From Aedes albopictus (lineage: Eukaryota > Arthropoda > Insecta > Diptera > Culicidae): a stretch of 64,000 nucleotides of DNA. The position numbers were made by a program, and so were the translations under genes. Numbering within the stretch: position 1 is the first letter of the stretch; the number at the start of each line of letters is the position of its first letter. Shown in pieces: positions 54,633 to 64,000 of the stretch. Under the pieces are notes generated by a model. It was not told where the DNA came from. It was given only the letters and a program-made list of their open reading frames with translations, and did not search any database. The stretch is taken from contig NC_085137.1 in assembly GCF_035046485.1 (NCBI RefSeq), positions 254,098,733 to 254,162,732 on the forward strand, read 5' to 3'.

Positions 54633-57600
54633 TGTTGAAGTAGGCACATTAGCAAGTGCGATGCAAAGCATGCCATGACATTAGTATGTAATTAATTAGA
54701 AATAAATGATCAGTTATCGTTAGACCATCAACCGAGACGGTTGTTCTTTTATTACAACTCCCCAAGAGGTTATGGGCCCTGCGCTTGGGCATCCGTTGCC
54801 GTAGCAACCAATCAACAAGTGAAAAATTTTCTCAAGCCGAAGCCGAAATGGAGAAAGTTCAAGTTCCGAAGTTGAATGGATCGAATTACAGCAGCTGGAA
54901 GTTCAGCACCGAGCTGCTGCTGATCCGGGAGGACCTCTGGAAGTTCGTCACCAAGCCACGGCCGGAAGAAGTAGCTGCGACGGAAAACGTTCCGGTGAAT
55001 GCTGCTGCCGTTGAAGCCTGGGATGCCGGAGACCAGCGTGCGCGAGCCACAATCGGTCTTTTGATGGAGAGCAACCAGCATGGCCTCATCAAACAGACGA
55101 AAACGGCACGCGAAGCATGGGACAGGCTGAAGGACCATTTCGAGAAGCCGACACTAACATCGAAGGTATCGTATCTCCGGAGTTTGATCGCAAAACGGTA
55201 CTGCGAAGGCGAGGACATGGAGAAGCACGTGCACGAAATGGAGGAAGTTTTCGAGCGCCTCTCCGTGGCAGGGCTGAAGCTGGACGAAAAGCTGCAGGTT
55301 GCGCTGGTGCTGAGTAGTCTCCCGAAAACTTTCAACACTCTGACGACCGCGTTGGAGAGTCGGGCGGACGACGAGCTGACACTGGACCTCGTAAAAACCA
55401 AGCTGATCGACGAAGTGACGAAGCAGGGAAGTTTCGGCGAATCCGTTCTGAAGGCTGGATCCGGAAAGAAGGTCATCGTTTGCCACTACTGCAAAAAGCC
55501 TGGACACAAGCAGAGGGAGTGCCGGAAGCAAGCCAGTGACCAAGAATCGGACACGAAGGGCGACCAGAGAAACCGGAAGAATCCATCCAAAGCGAAGGCG
55601 GTTCGTGAGACGAATGGCAGCTGCGCTTTCACCGTGAAGGGGACTGGAAAAACCGGAAGCTGGATCGTCGATTCGGGGGCGACATCACACATGTGCGCCG
55701 AGCGGGATTCGTTTCTGGACCTGGATGAAACCACCCGCGAAAAAGTCACTCTGGCTGACGGGACGATGACAGCTGCGAATGGCAAAGGGACGTGCGAATT
55801 GGATTGCTGCGATCTGCAAGGTAACAAACGTTCCATCACCCTTTCAGACACTTTGTTCGTGCCGAAGTTGGAGTCGAATTTGATCTCCGTGCGCAAACTC
55901 GTTGCGAAGGGCGGAAAAGTGATTTTCGACACCGACAATTGCCGCATTATGAAGGGTGAGCAGGTGGCAGCCGTGGCGGTTCCGACCGGTGGGTTGTACT
56001 GCATCAAGAACCCTCACAACGCCATGAAAATCAACGACACAGCGCACACGCCAAACTGCCAGCACGTGTGGCACAGGAAGCTCGGCCACCGGGACAACGA
56101 TGCCGTTCAGGAGCTTTTCAAGAAGAAGCTAGCGACCGGCGTGCTCCTCGAGGACTGCGGCATTCGATCCGTGTGCGAGTGCTGTCAAAAAGCGAAGTTT
56201 GCTCGGCTCCCGTTTCCGAAGAAGGCCAAGAAGCAGTCACAACAACCGTTGGACCTGATCCATGCAGACGTGTGCGGTCCGATGAAAAACGTTACCCCAG
56301 GAGGATGTCGGTACTACCTCACAGTGATCGACGACTATTCCCGGTACACAACCGTGTACTTTCTGCGAGAGAAATCTGACGCTGAGGAGAAGCTGAGGGA
56401 TTTCGTAATGGAGGTGAAGACGACGTTCGGCAAACCGCCGAAGATCATTCGCTCCGATAATGGTGGTGAGTTCAAGAACAGGTCCCTGGAGAAGTTCTTC
56501 AAGCAAGAAGGTATCAGGCAGCAGTTCACTGCACCACACACCCCGCAGCAGAACGGAGTAGCAGAACGCAAAAACCGCACGTTGAACGAAATGGCGCGGT
56601 GCATGCTTCAGGATGCAGGACTACCGACGAAGTACTGGGCAGAGGCCGTGAACACGGCGAGTTACCTCCAAAATCGACTACCGACTAGGTCACTGGAGGT
56701 CACACCATACGAAGCGTGGTGGGGAGAAAAGCCGGACCTGAGCCACGTGCAGCCATTTGGAGCTGACGCGTTCGTGTGGATTCCGAAGCAGAACCGAACG
56801 AAGCTGGATGCAGCTGCACAGAAGATGACTTTCGTTGGGTATTCGCCTCAGCAGAAGGCGTACCGATTCCTGGATAGGCGTACCGGGTGCGTCATTAGTA
56901 GCCGTGATGCTCGGTTCATGCCAACGAGCAGTACCCAAGAAGAAGAAGAAGGCAATGGAAGTATCATCGAGTACCACTTTCCTTCGACCGACAATGTAAA
57001 AGCTAATTCATTTCCTATCGTTGCAGGGGACGTTCTCGGTGAGCCAGCGGACGATGAAGAAGAATTTGCGTCGGGTCGGTCAGATCCGGAAGAGGAGGAA
57101 GATGAGAACGACACGTCCGTCGAGTCGCACGAAGACACTACTCTCACCGAGAATATCGATGCCGTTGAACGTCCCCTCAACGCACCGAGAGGACCATCGT
57201 CAACGAGCACGCCGATACGTGTGTCAAGCCGACTGAACAAGGGAGTTCCACCATTTCGATTCCGTGAAACCAGCAGCCTGGTGAGTCAGCAAACGTGGGA
57301 ACCACAATCGCTAGCAGAAGCGCTGGCGAGCCCAGAGCGGGACCACTGGAAGGCCGCGATGGATGAAGAGTATGCAGCTCAGCAAGAAAACTCCACCTGG
57401 GACATCGTACGTTTACCCCCGAACCGGAAACCGATAGGCTGTCGGTGGGTTTTCCAGAAGAAGTTCGACGAGCATGGGAATGTGGCGAGGTACAAGGCTC
57501 GACTCGTCGCGAAGGGATGCAGCCAAAAATTTGGTACCGACTACGACGAGGTCTACGCGCCGGTTGCGAAGCACACCACTTTCCGGGCACTCTTGTCGAT

Positions 57601-58975
57601 TGCAGCTCGTCGGAAGATGCAAGTGAAGCATGTCGATATCAAGACGGCATATTTGCACGGCAAGCTTTCGGAGACCATCTACATGCGGCAGCCGCCCGGG
57701 TATGAATCCGGGAATCAGGAAGATGTGTGCCATTTGAGGAGGAGCTTGTATGGCCTGAAGCAAGCCGGAAGGGTCTGGAACCGAACCATCACCGATGTCT
57801 TGAAGGAGCTGGGGTACGAAGCTACGGAAGCTGACAGCTGCCTTTTCGTGAAGGCCGACAAGTCGTCGTTCATCTTACTGTACGTAGATGACATGTTGAT
57901 CGCCACCGAAGACGACACCGAGTACCAGCGAGTACGGAAGCACCTGGAAAGAAGATTCAAGATTACTTGTCTGGGTAATGTGAAGCAGTACCTCGGCATC
58001 CATGTCGAGCGACAAGAGGACGGAGGATTCCTGCTTAGTCAAGAAAGCTACATAGCGAAGGTTTTGGCTAGATTCGAGATGGAGCAAGCAAAACCATCAC
58101 AGATTCCGATGGATCCTGGCTACGTCACCGCAGAGCAAAAGGAGGAGAAGGTAATGGCCACCACCGACAAATACCAGAGTCTAGTGGGTGCTTTACTCTA
58201 CGTCGCCGTATGCACACGGCCGGATCTGGCTATCACAGCGTCCATCCTCGGGCGTAAGGTCAGCAAGCCAACGGAGAGCGACTGGACGGAAGCGAAGCGA
58301 GCGTTGCGGTACTTGAAGGGAACCGCTGGACTGAAGCTGCAGCTAGGAGGAGCTGGTCATCTCGAGGGTTACGCTGACGCGGATTGGGCTGGTGATCGCG
58401 TCGACCGGAAGTCAAATTCCGGTTTCTTGTTCAAGCTCGGAAATGGAACAATTAGCTGGACAGCACGGAAGCAGGAATGCGTAACTTTGTCGTCCACCGA
58501 AGCGGAGTATGTCGCACTCGCCGAAGCAAGCAAGGAGCTACTCTGGCTGCTGAAGCTGATGCGAGGACTTGGCGAGGACATCCGGCACCCAGTGACGATT
58601 CAGGAGGACAACCAAAGTTGCATCTCTATGCTGAACGCTGAAGGAGGGACGAGACGGACGAAGCACATCGACACCAGATACAATTTCGTCCGGGATTTGG
58701 CCGCATCTGGAATCATCAAAGTAAAATATTGTCCGACGGAGGATATGTTGGCTGACGTGCTGACGAAGCCTCTAGCTCGGCTCAAACTGCGGAAGATAAG
58801 AGAAGAAGTTGGCCTGCAGAACATCGTCCTTGAGGAGGAGTGTTGAAGTAGGCACATTAGCAAGTGCGATGCAAAGCATGCCATGACATTAGTATGTAAT
58901 TAATTAGAAATAAATGATCAGTTATCGTTAGACCATCAACCGAGACGGTTGTTCTTTTATTACAACTCCCCAAGA
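54633..58975 (+). mobile_element. copia-3 LTR retrotransposon, apparently intact
   Basis: 135-bp LTRs (54633-54767 and 58841-58975) start TGTTGAAGTAGGC and end CCCCAAGA; they appear identical. Exact 5-bp duplication GTTCC (54628-54632 and 58976-58980). GGTTATGGGCCC follows the 5' LTR and GAGGAGGAG precedes the 3' LTR. The LTR terminus is GA rather than the usual CA. Confidence 0.94.
54848..58846 (+). CDS. copia-3 Gag-Pol polyprotein (1332 aa)
   Basis: Single open frame from ATG at 54848 (MEKVQVPKLNGSNYSSWKFS) to TGA at 58844-58846, just inside the 3' LTR. Gag of the UBN2 type is followed by a CCHC knuckle (CHYCKKPGHKQREC, about residue 211), protease (VDSGATSHMC, about 273), GAG-pre-integrase (WHRKLGHRDNDAVQEL), integrase (HADVCGPM about 470, SDNGGEFKN, TPQQNGVAERKNRTL), RT (YVDDMLIATED, about 1011) and RNase H (YADADWAGD about 1173, SSTEAEYVALAEASKELLWL, KHIDTRYNF). 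All catalytic motifs are present. With identical-looking LTRs it is the best candidate for a recently active element in this window. Confidence 0.95.
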   Translation: MEKVQVPKLNGSNYSSWKFSTELLLIREDLWKFVTKPRPEEVAATENVPVNAAAVEAWDAGDQRARATIGLLMESNQHGLIKQTKTAREAWDRLKDHFEKPTLTSKVSYLRSLIAKRYCEGEDMEKHVHEMEEVFERLSVAGLKLDEKLQVALVLSSLPKTFNTLTTALESRADDELTLDLVKTKLIDEVTKQGSFGESVLKAGSGKKVIVCHYCKKPGHKQRECRKQASDQESDTKGDQRNRKNPSKAKAVRETNGSCAFTVKGTGKTGSWIVDSGATSHMCAERDSFLDLDETTREKVTLADGTMTAANGKGTCELDCCDLQGNKRSITLSDTLFVPKLESNLISVRKLVAKGGKVIFDTDNCRIMKGEQVAAVAVPTGGLYCIKNPHNAMKINDTAHTPNCQHVWHRKLGHRDNDAVQELFKKKLATGVLLEDCGIRSVCECCQKAKFARLPFPKKAKKQSQQPLDLIHADVCGPMKNVTPGGCRYYLTVIDDYSRYTTVYFLREKSDAEEKLRDFVMEVKTTFGKPPKIIRSDNGGEFKNRSLEKFFKQEGIRQQFTAPHTPQQNGVAERKNRTLNEMARCMLQDAGLPTKYWAEAVNTASYLQNRLPTRSLEVTPYEAWWGEKPDLSHVQPFGADAFVWIPKQNRTKLDAAAQKMTFVGYSPQQKAYRFLDRRTGCVISSRDARFMPTSSTQEEEEGNGSIIEYHFPSTDNVKANSFPIVAGDVLGEPADDEEEFASGRSDPEEEEDENDTSVESHEDTTLTENIDAVERPLNAPRGPSSTSTPIRVSSRLNKGVPPFRFRETSSLVSQQTWEPQSLAEALASPERDHWKAAMDEEYAAQQENSTWDIVRLPPNRKPIGCRWVFQKKFDEHGNVARYKARLVAKGCSQKFGTDYDEVYAPVAKHTTFRALLSIAARRKMQVKHVDIKTAYLHGKLSETIYMRQPPGYESGNQEDVCHLRRSLYGLKQAGRVWNRTITDVLKELGYEATEADSCLFVKADKSSFILLYVDDMLIATEDDTEYQRVRKHLERRFKITCLGNVKQYLGIHVERQEDGGFLLSQESYIAKVLARFEMEQAKPSQIPMDPGYVTAEQKEEKVMATTDKYQSLVGALLYVAVCTRPDLAITASILGRKVSKPTESDWTEAKRALRYLKGTAGLKLQLGGAGHLEGYADADWAGDRVDRKSNSGFLFKLGNGTISWTARKQECVTLSSTEAEYVALAEASKELLWLLKLMRGLGEDIRHPVTIQEDNQSCISMLNAEGGTRRTKHIDTRYNFVRDLAASGIIKVKYCPTEDMLADVLTKPLARLKLRKIREEVGLQNIVLEEEC

Positions 58976-58980
58976 GTTCC

Positions 58981-59380
58981 ATGTGCCACGCCTGCGAGTC
59001 GAAATACGTTTAATCAGGAAACGCTGCATGTGGTGCCGCATACACAAAGCAAAGCCTGTGGCTCCAAAAATGGGACCGCTTCCAGCTGTACGGTTAGAAC
59101 CAGATGTTCGCCCGTTCACCTATGTGGGCGTTGATCCTTTTGGCCCATATTTGGTGAAAGTCGGACGGAGCGCAGCTAAACGATGGGTGTGCCTTTTTAC
59201 CTGTCTTACGATCAGGGCTATTCATCTAGAGGTAGTAGCTAGTCTGTCTACCGACGCGTTTAAGAAGGCAGTTAGAAGGTTTATAGCCCGGAGGGGATCC
59301 CCACTGGAAATCTACTCCGACAATGGGACTAACTTTGTAGGAGCAAGCCGGGAACTGCTAGATGAAATCAACAGAATCTA
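58981..59380 (+). pseudogene. BEL/Pao integrase, core piece 1
   Basis: Joins the piece ending at 54632 (QKF|HVPRLRVEIRLIRKRCMWC), completing the HHCC zinc region. The core begins with YVGVDPFGPYLVK (first Asp) and has IYSDNGTNFVG (second Asp). It ends ...NRIY at the TA-MITE. Confidence 0.85.
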
Positions 59381-59978
59381 CAGGGTGCGGCAGGAAAAAA
59401 TGCGAAAAGTTCAAGGCACTATTACACGCTAAATATGGGATATATATGACTATTTTTTCATGACAGTGTATCAGTCAATGTCTATATTCTAGCACTGAAA
59501 AATAAAAATGAACACATTTGATGTTTAACATGTGATAATGTAGGCCTAATTAGCGGATATCCATAAACTGCGCGCCCAATGGTCATTAAACAAAATGACT
59601 ATAACAGTAACAAAATTAGCTCAAATTCGATGAACAACCAGACCACACTGATCCAGAGCCATGTAGTTTCACATAGCAGATGAAATAAGTACATATATTT
59701 GATGATATTGTAGAGAAAATCAAAAATTTTGTTTTATCAGATGCGAAATTTAGCGACCTGTGCGATTTTCTGCGGTTTGAAAATTCTGGATGTCTTCATC
59801 TTCAGGCGCCGCCCTGTAAAGGTTAGTGACCAAAATGGAAAATTTTTCAATTAACTTTTCATAAAACTAGCCTATTATAGATCATGGAACGTTGAAACAT
59901 AGATTGGTTAATGTCAAATGGACGAAAATGAGGTTTGAAGTTGAAAAACACTTTCGCATTTTTTCCTGCCGCATACTG
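59381..59978. mobile_element. TA-flanked MITE in BEL integrase
   Basis: Ends CAGGGTGCGGCAGG and, inverted, CAGTATGCGGCAGG; the arms continue through AAAAAATGCGAAA. TA at 59379-59380 and 59979-59980. Removing it with one TA restores the BEL codon TAC (RIY|TDLGSTFTN). 598 bp, no transposase. Confidence 0.88.
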
Positions 59979-59980
59979 TA

Positions 59981-60686
59981 CACTGATCTGGGCAGCACCT
60001 TCACAAATGGTAACACTCAGTGGCGGTTCAATCCCCCCGCAGCTCCTCACATGGGTGGCTGCTGGGAAGGTATGGTTCGCTCTATCAAATCAGCACTACG
60101 AGCGATTCCTATAGAGCGAAAACTGGATGACGAATCGTTTGCGACCGTGCTTGCTGAGGCAGAAAGTATGGTCAACTCTCGACCATTAACGTTTATCCCT
60201 TTGGAAACGGCGGACCAGGAATCGCTGACCTCGAATCACTTTTTGTTGCTAAGCTCAAATGGTGTTCGCGAACCTGAAAAGTATCCAACAGATGTAGGTA
60301 CGGCGTTACGAAGTAGCTGGAATATGGTTAAGCACACACTGGACAATTTTTGGCGGCGTTGGGTATTGGAATATCTGCCAACCATTATCCGCCGAACGAA
60401 GTGGTTTAAGGACGTAAGACCGATTCAGGTGGGCGATCTGGTGCTCGTGGTGGCCGAAACCGTCAGGAACAGATGGATACGTGGACGAGTGATCCGGACT
60501 ATTCCGGGCAAGGACGGCGTGACACGGCAAGCAGAGGTGAAGACTATAGGAGGAATCCTTAAACGGCCCGCTACGAAGTTGGCTGTGCTAGACGTCGGAA
60601 TACCTGGTGACGCTGAACCGGAAGTCCAGGCGACACGGGGGGAGGATGTTCACCGCAGCAGCCCATCGTACACTCAGAATAAATAA
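59981..60686 (+). pseudogene. BEL/Pao integrase, C-terminal piece
   Basis: TDLGSTFTNGNTQWRFNPPA, then GGCWEGMVRSIKSAL with the catalytic Glu, and the C-terminal PIQVGDLVLVVAETVRNRWI and GILKRPATKLAVLDV typical of BEL/Pao. The stop TAA at 60684-60686 lies within the 3' LTR. Confidence 0.85.
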
Positions 60687-61010
60687 CACATTAAATTCAA
60701 AAGTTCTGCACTTAGATTGTGACCAGTTGCTTTTACACTTGGAAAATAAGTGCAGCGCTATTGAGTCTTTGTCGATTCAATCATGATAGAATGTATGTGC
60801 ATCGCTTTTGAATTCCAATCGTTCAGTGCATAGTTTCCATTATGACGAATAATAACACAATTTACACGTGGGATTGGCATCAAAATGTAAATAAATCCAA
60901 ATTTCTCATAGTCTACGATCAAGCTGATTTTATTTACTAAACTTAACACTAAAGTGATCAATTTAGACCCTACCAAACTGATAAAAAAGCACATCCTCAT
61001 CGCAGCCTTA
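60647..61010 (+). mobile_element. BEL/Pao 3' LTR (right end uncertain)
   Basis: A polypurine tract GGGGGGAGGA ends at 60646 and TGTTCACCGCAGCAGCC begins the LTR. AATAAATAACAC lies shortly inside. The right boundary is a guess because no second LTR was found for comparison. Confidence 0.5.
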
Positions 61011-62186
61011 TTCAGTCTAGGATCCGGCAGCTCCCAGGATCCCGGCAGGATCCCAAATCGTCCACGCGTTCGTCCTTGGTGACGGTGAAGGAGCGGCGAC
61101 CATGAAGTGTAATTCTATAGAAATACAAAAGGAATGTACGTAGTTTGAAAAGGTTCTAACAAGTGCACTACTTACCTTCAAAAACAGCAAGCGACTCGGG
61201 CGACGGAGCACCACGTATGGAAGAGTTTTTTTTTTTTCAATATTCCGCAACCAAATGTGTATCTTCTGAGCACGCCATGTTCGATTCGGTTTGTTATGTT
61301 TGTGTTTGGATTTTATGTTGACCGGGTTGCTTTCTATGTTGCCCCACTCTAAATATATTATAGGAAGAATGAATTATAATATTGTAACTTTTAATTTTCA
61401 TTAGTTGCACTTAGATCGATTTTTGTCTCTCTCGTTCGTAATCTATGTGCTTTCTGCACTTAGATTCTATCAGTAAATTAATTTGAGTGTATCGAACAGC
61501 TCTGCGTTGAGCCATTGTGAGCCACTATCTCGGCCCAATGGCCTGCTTGACATGGGTAAGGATGACATGCAAGATTGAATGTGATAGGCATTGACGTAGA
61601 TAATTTGTTTTGATCTCGAATATCTAATAGTGAAAAACAGGTGAATTTATGAGGTGAATTTAATGTAATTTATTTGGCTATAGAAGTTAATTCAAATATT
61701 TCTTGTAGCATTAGGAAAGAAAATCTTATCTCTGTTTGCGAATTGATTATTATTATTGAACTAAATCGGAGACTAAAATGTAAGTACTATATAGTATATA
61801 TATATAGTAAGCTATATATATATACTATATAGTATATATATATAGTAAGCTATAGCTTTAAATAGAAACCTGAACTCGATATCAATAAACCTATCATTTA
61901 TAGCTTTGAGCTGAACAGACTCCAAATTGCGAGTTTCTGCTACGAGAACTCCGAAAGAATCTCTTCGCAACAGAACTCGTAACAAATTCTAAGAATTGCA
62001 AGAATTACCGAGAAGCAAGAAGTTGAAATAATCAAGAATGCAGACTGAATACTACATCTTATTTTGTAATAACGAAGCAATTATGTACATACATATTGTT
62101 AAATTCAACTAAAACCTAAAATCAAAAATCCAGCATTCGCGAAGTTAGGAAAGTAAAAAAATGATAGAAAAGGAGATGTGATACTA
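61011..62186. other. intergenic stretch with AT repeat
   Basis: No gene supported. The minus-strand frame at 61017-61250 spans a GTAAGT-like donor and is too weak to call. 61782-61858 is a TATATAGTA/TAAGCTATA repeat with internal palindromes. Confidence 0.4.
61782..61858. repeat. TA-rich palindromic simple repeat
   Basis: Two copies of a unit built from TATATAGTATATATATATAG and TAAGCTATA. Self-complementary, likely to form a hairpin or cruciform. Confidence 0.8.
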
Positions 62187-63660
62187 CACTGAGAAAAAAA
62201 ACATAGTAAAATTAATAATTCAACCATGTTTAATTTTACCATGCCGAAAAATAGTCGTAATGAACATGATATCAGTAATGACTACTATGTTTTCCTTACA
62301 ATTACCATAATTTGACGATCAAGCGCATAGTAATCAATACCATCTAACGTGGTTATCTTGATTACGTGATTGTGAGAACTATGTTCATGTTTTCCAATAC
62401 AATTCTTATGCTTAGTCACACCTTTTCCGTAAGTTTTTCTCGTTATTGGCCATTTCCACAGAATAAAATGTTTGCCACGTCGGTTTCATAAAAACAAAAA
62501 GAATTTGTGATAGATAATTAAAGCAAAATTGTAGAATCGTGCATTGAGTGAACAGAAAACTTAGTGGTAAGCGTTCATTGAGTTGGCTCATAGTTGATTC
62601 AATCAAATAATATTGATTATATACACTATTCATTAAAAATCACAGAACCTCGGTACCTACTGCCACTAACAGAAGCCAGTATTTCCGGAAGCCTGTTCCA
62701 CCCAAGGTTCCACCGTCACCGTGGGAGGTTAAAGATTGTTTACCGGTAGACAACGAATCTAAAAACACGCAACTCTCATCACCCAAATGGCAGCCAGAAG
62801 TTCCGACACTTATTGCATGATGTTTTTGGTTACGGTGGAGCCTCCTCTAATTCGGAATGCCAAAGCACCGTTTGCAATTGAACCGAAGATGCAGGACTCC
62901 CACTTCGCCGGTCGCTCCGTTTCTCAAACCATAGAAGAATCAAGGAAGTACCTCCGAAAACGAACGACGCAGAAACCTCCACATTCAACAAATCGGCTAC
63001 CAGGCAGCACACGGAACAGCTGTAAAAGTTTCAGGACTATTCCTGATGCCCGGGACTGAATGAAGGGAGTGAACCTTGTGGAGAAGTCTCCGTCAGGACA
63101 ATCTCAATCGTAACAGCTCAACAGCATCGCAGCGCCAGCGGCCTCAGTTTCCAGGAAACCCCAGCGCCTCGCCCGTTGCCGGATCTGTCTTCAGTTCCGC
63201 CGATGCATGCCTCGAAATCCACTTAGCCGTACGTTTCCAAAAAGCTTCGCCGTACGCCAATGGCGTTTTCGAAAGATAATTATTATGTTTATTGTGTTTA
63301 TACATGTTATTTATTTGTTGAAAGCCAATAAAGTTATTGAATGTATCATAAGGATTTTTTTTAAATCTAAACAAAAGAGATGAAAGTACCATTAACGGAA
63401 CCAAATGCATAGTAACTGAAACTATTACACGATGGTTAAACGTACTATGTTACTGCTTGCTTTTTACCATGCGCATGGTAAATTAAACTATGGAATCCCA
63501 TTCAAAAATACCATGAAATGTCAACATTATGCAGCATGGTAAATTCAACCCCTCCCATTGTACGTTCAAGCAGGAATCATGGTCTACCAAAATCAAGTAG
63601 TAAAAGTGTTTTAAGTTCACCCTCGATACGGTCAAAATTACCATGTCGGTTTTTTCAGTG
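62187..63660. mobile_element. TA-flanked CACTGA-end element with foreign insert
   Basis: Ends CACTGAGAAAAAAAACATAG and, inverted, CACTGAAAAAACCGACATGG, flanked by TA (62185-62186 and 63661-63662). The two end regions (about 62187-62420 and 63400-63660) share ACCATG / CATGGTAA words. The middle, about 62640-63340, is GC-richer and unrelated. 1474 bp in all, no transposase recognised. Confidence 0.65.
62650..63060 (+). pseudogene. possible captured gene fragment
   Basis: Starting after an acceptor-like TCACAG, one frame reads TSVPTATNRSQYFRKPVPPK and a Pro-rich continuation (VPPSPWEVKDCLPVDNE) to a TGA at about 62820. A different frame then carries EPKMQDSHFAGRSVSQTIEE. Base composition is coding-like and unlike the AT-rich surroundings. 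I recognise no family. It may be a host exon copied into the transposon, or an unrelated old gene piece. Confidence 0.35.
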
Positions 63661-63679
63661 TATTGCACATCTAAGTAGG

Positions 63680-63930
63680 GGGATTAGGGGCATAATGGAC
63701 ACCCTAAGCAAATGAGTACGTTAGGCCTGTATAACACAGTAAAACTTAACATATTATCAGTTGACTTACAACTTTAACTTGTTTCCTACGTCTTTCAATC
63801 ATTTACAGCAGGTAGAATATCTTTATTGTGAAGAAATAATGAATTGTAAACCGTGTGTTTTTCAGGGCTGGCAGAAAAGGTACGGGGCCAAATGGACACC
63901 CATCGGGGCATAATGGACACCCCTGCATAT
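63680..63930 (+). repeat. GGGGCATAATGGACACC dispersed motif
   Basis: GGGGCATAATGGACACC or a one-to-two base variant occurs three times (about 63686, 63880 and 63904). Probably part of another transposable element that continues beyond the window. Confidence 0.4.
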
Positions 63931-64000
63931 TTTATGCTAATTCTTTGGTTACTTCGACCAGTTAAGTAATTTGCCTACGGAGATCAATACCATAGATATA

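Noticed and set aside
61017..61250. 77-codon minus-strand ORF as a gene
   Set aside because: No domain, runs through an AAAAAAAAAAAA tract and a donor-like GTAAGT, and no second exon was convincing.
60705..61470. GCACTTAGAT word repeated three times as LTR copies
   Set aside because: Only ten or so bases match each time; flanking sequence differs.
35028..61976. Inverted 16-bp match GTTGCGAAGAGATTCT between the BEL left side and 61.96 kb as LTR evidence
   Set aside because: A 16-bp match is expected about once by chance in a window of this size, and no similarity extends around it.

Overview
The window looks like genomic DNA of a culicine mosquito, most likely Aedes. Two spliced, insect-type host genes sit in a landscape made almost entirely of transposable elements. 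The types are those expected of Aedes: a Feilai-like tRNA-derived SINE, RTE-clade LINEs, BEL/Pao, Ty1/copia and Ty3/gypsy LTR elements, and many MITEs. No species-level marker was seen, so Ae. aegypti versus Ae. albopictus is left open.

Layout. 1-7.4 kb: a degenerate pyrimidine-rich minisatellite (12-bp and 23-bp units) that reverses orientation near 6.5 kb. It is broken by a short retroposon, by a 969-bp LINE-derived element with 115-bp tandem repeats at its head, and by a SINE. 7.4-11.6 kb: an RTE 3' scrap and several MITEs. 11.6-16.8 kb: the two-exon selenophosphate synthetase 1 gene (SPS1/SelD, + strand), whose 4-kb intron holds a multi-level nest of transposons. 17.6-26.2 kb: a decayed RTE LINE (- strand), MITEs, a SINE with a MITE inside it, and a solo copia LTR. 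26.7-27.4 kb: a three-exon gene for a double CHHC zinc-finger protein of the GTSF1/Asterix family (- strand). 28.3-30.4 kb: MITEs. 30.5-33.7 kb: a full-length RTE LINE with target duplications and one long open frame.

35.06-60.7 kb is one old BEL/Pao element broken into pieces by later insertions: copia-1 in gag, a gypsy element next to the 5' LTR of copia-1, a MITE, the deleted copia-2, a SINE in pol, the intact copia-3 in the integrase zinc region, and a TA-MITE in the integrase core. Copia-1 also carries a MITE and a foreign solo LTR. Removing each insertion with one copy of its target duplication restores the host reading frame at nearly every join, so the order of events can be read. 60.7-64 kb: the BEL 3' LTR, an AT repeat, and a 1.47-kb TA-flanked element around what may be a captured gene fragment.

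The two host genes are not functionally linked. SPS1 carries Arg at the catalytic position, so it is the SPS1 type and is not expected to make selenophosphate. GTSF1/Asterix acts in piRNA-guided transposon silencing. The most unusual signal is a set of five elements sharing TIRs of the form CACMGASRAACMGACGT, each with an exact 7-bp target duplication.
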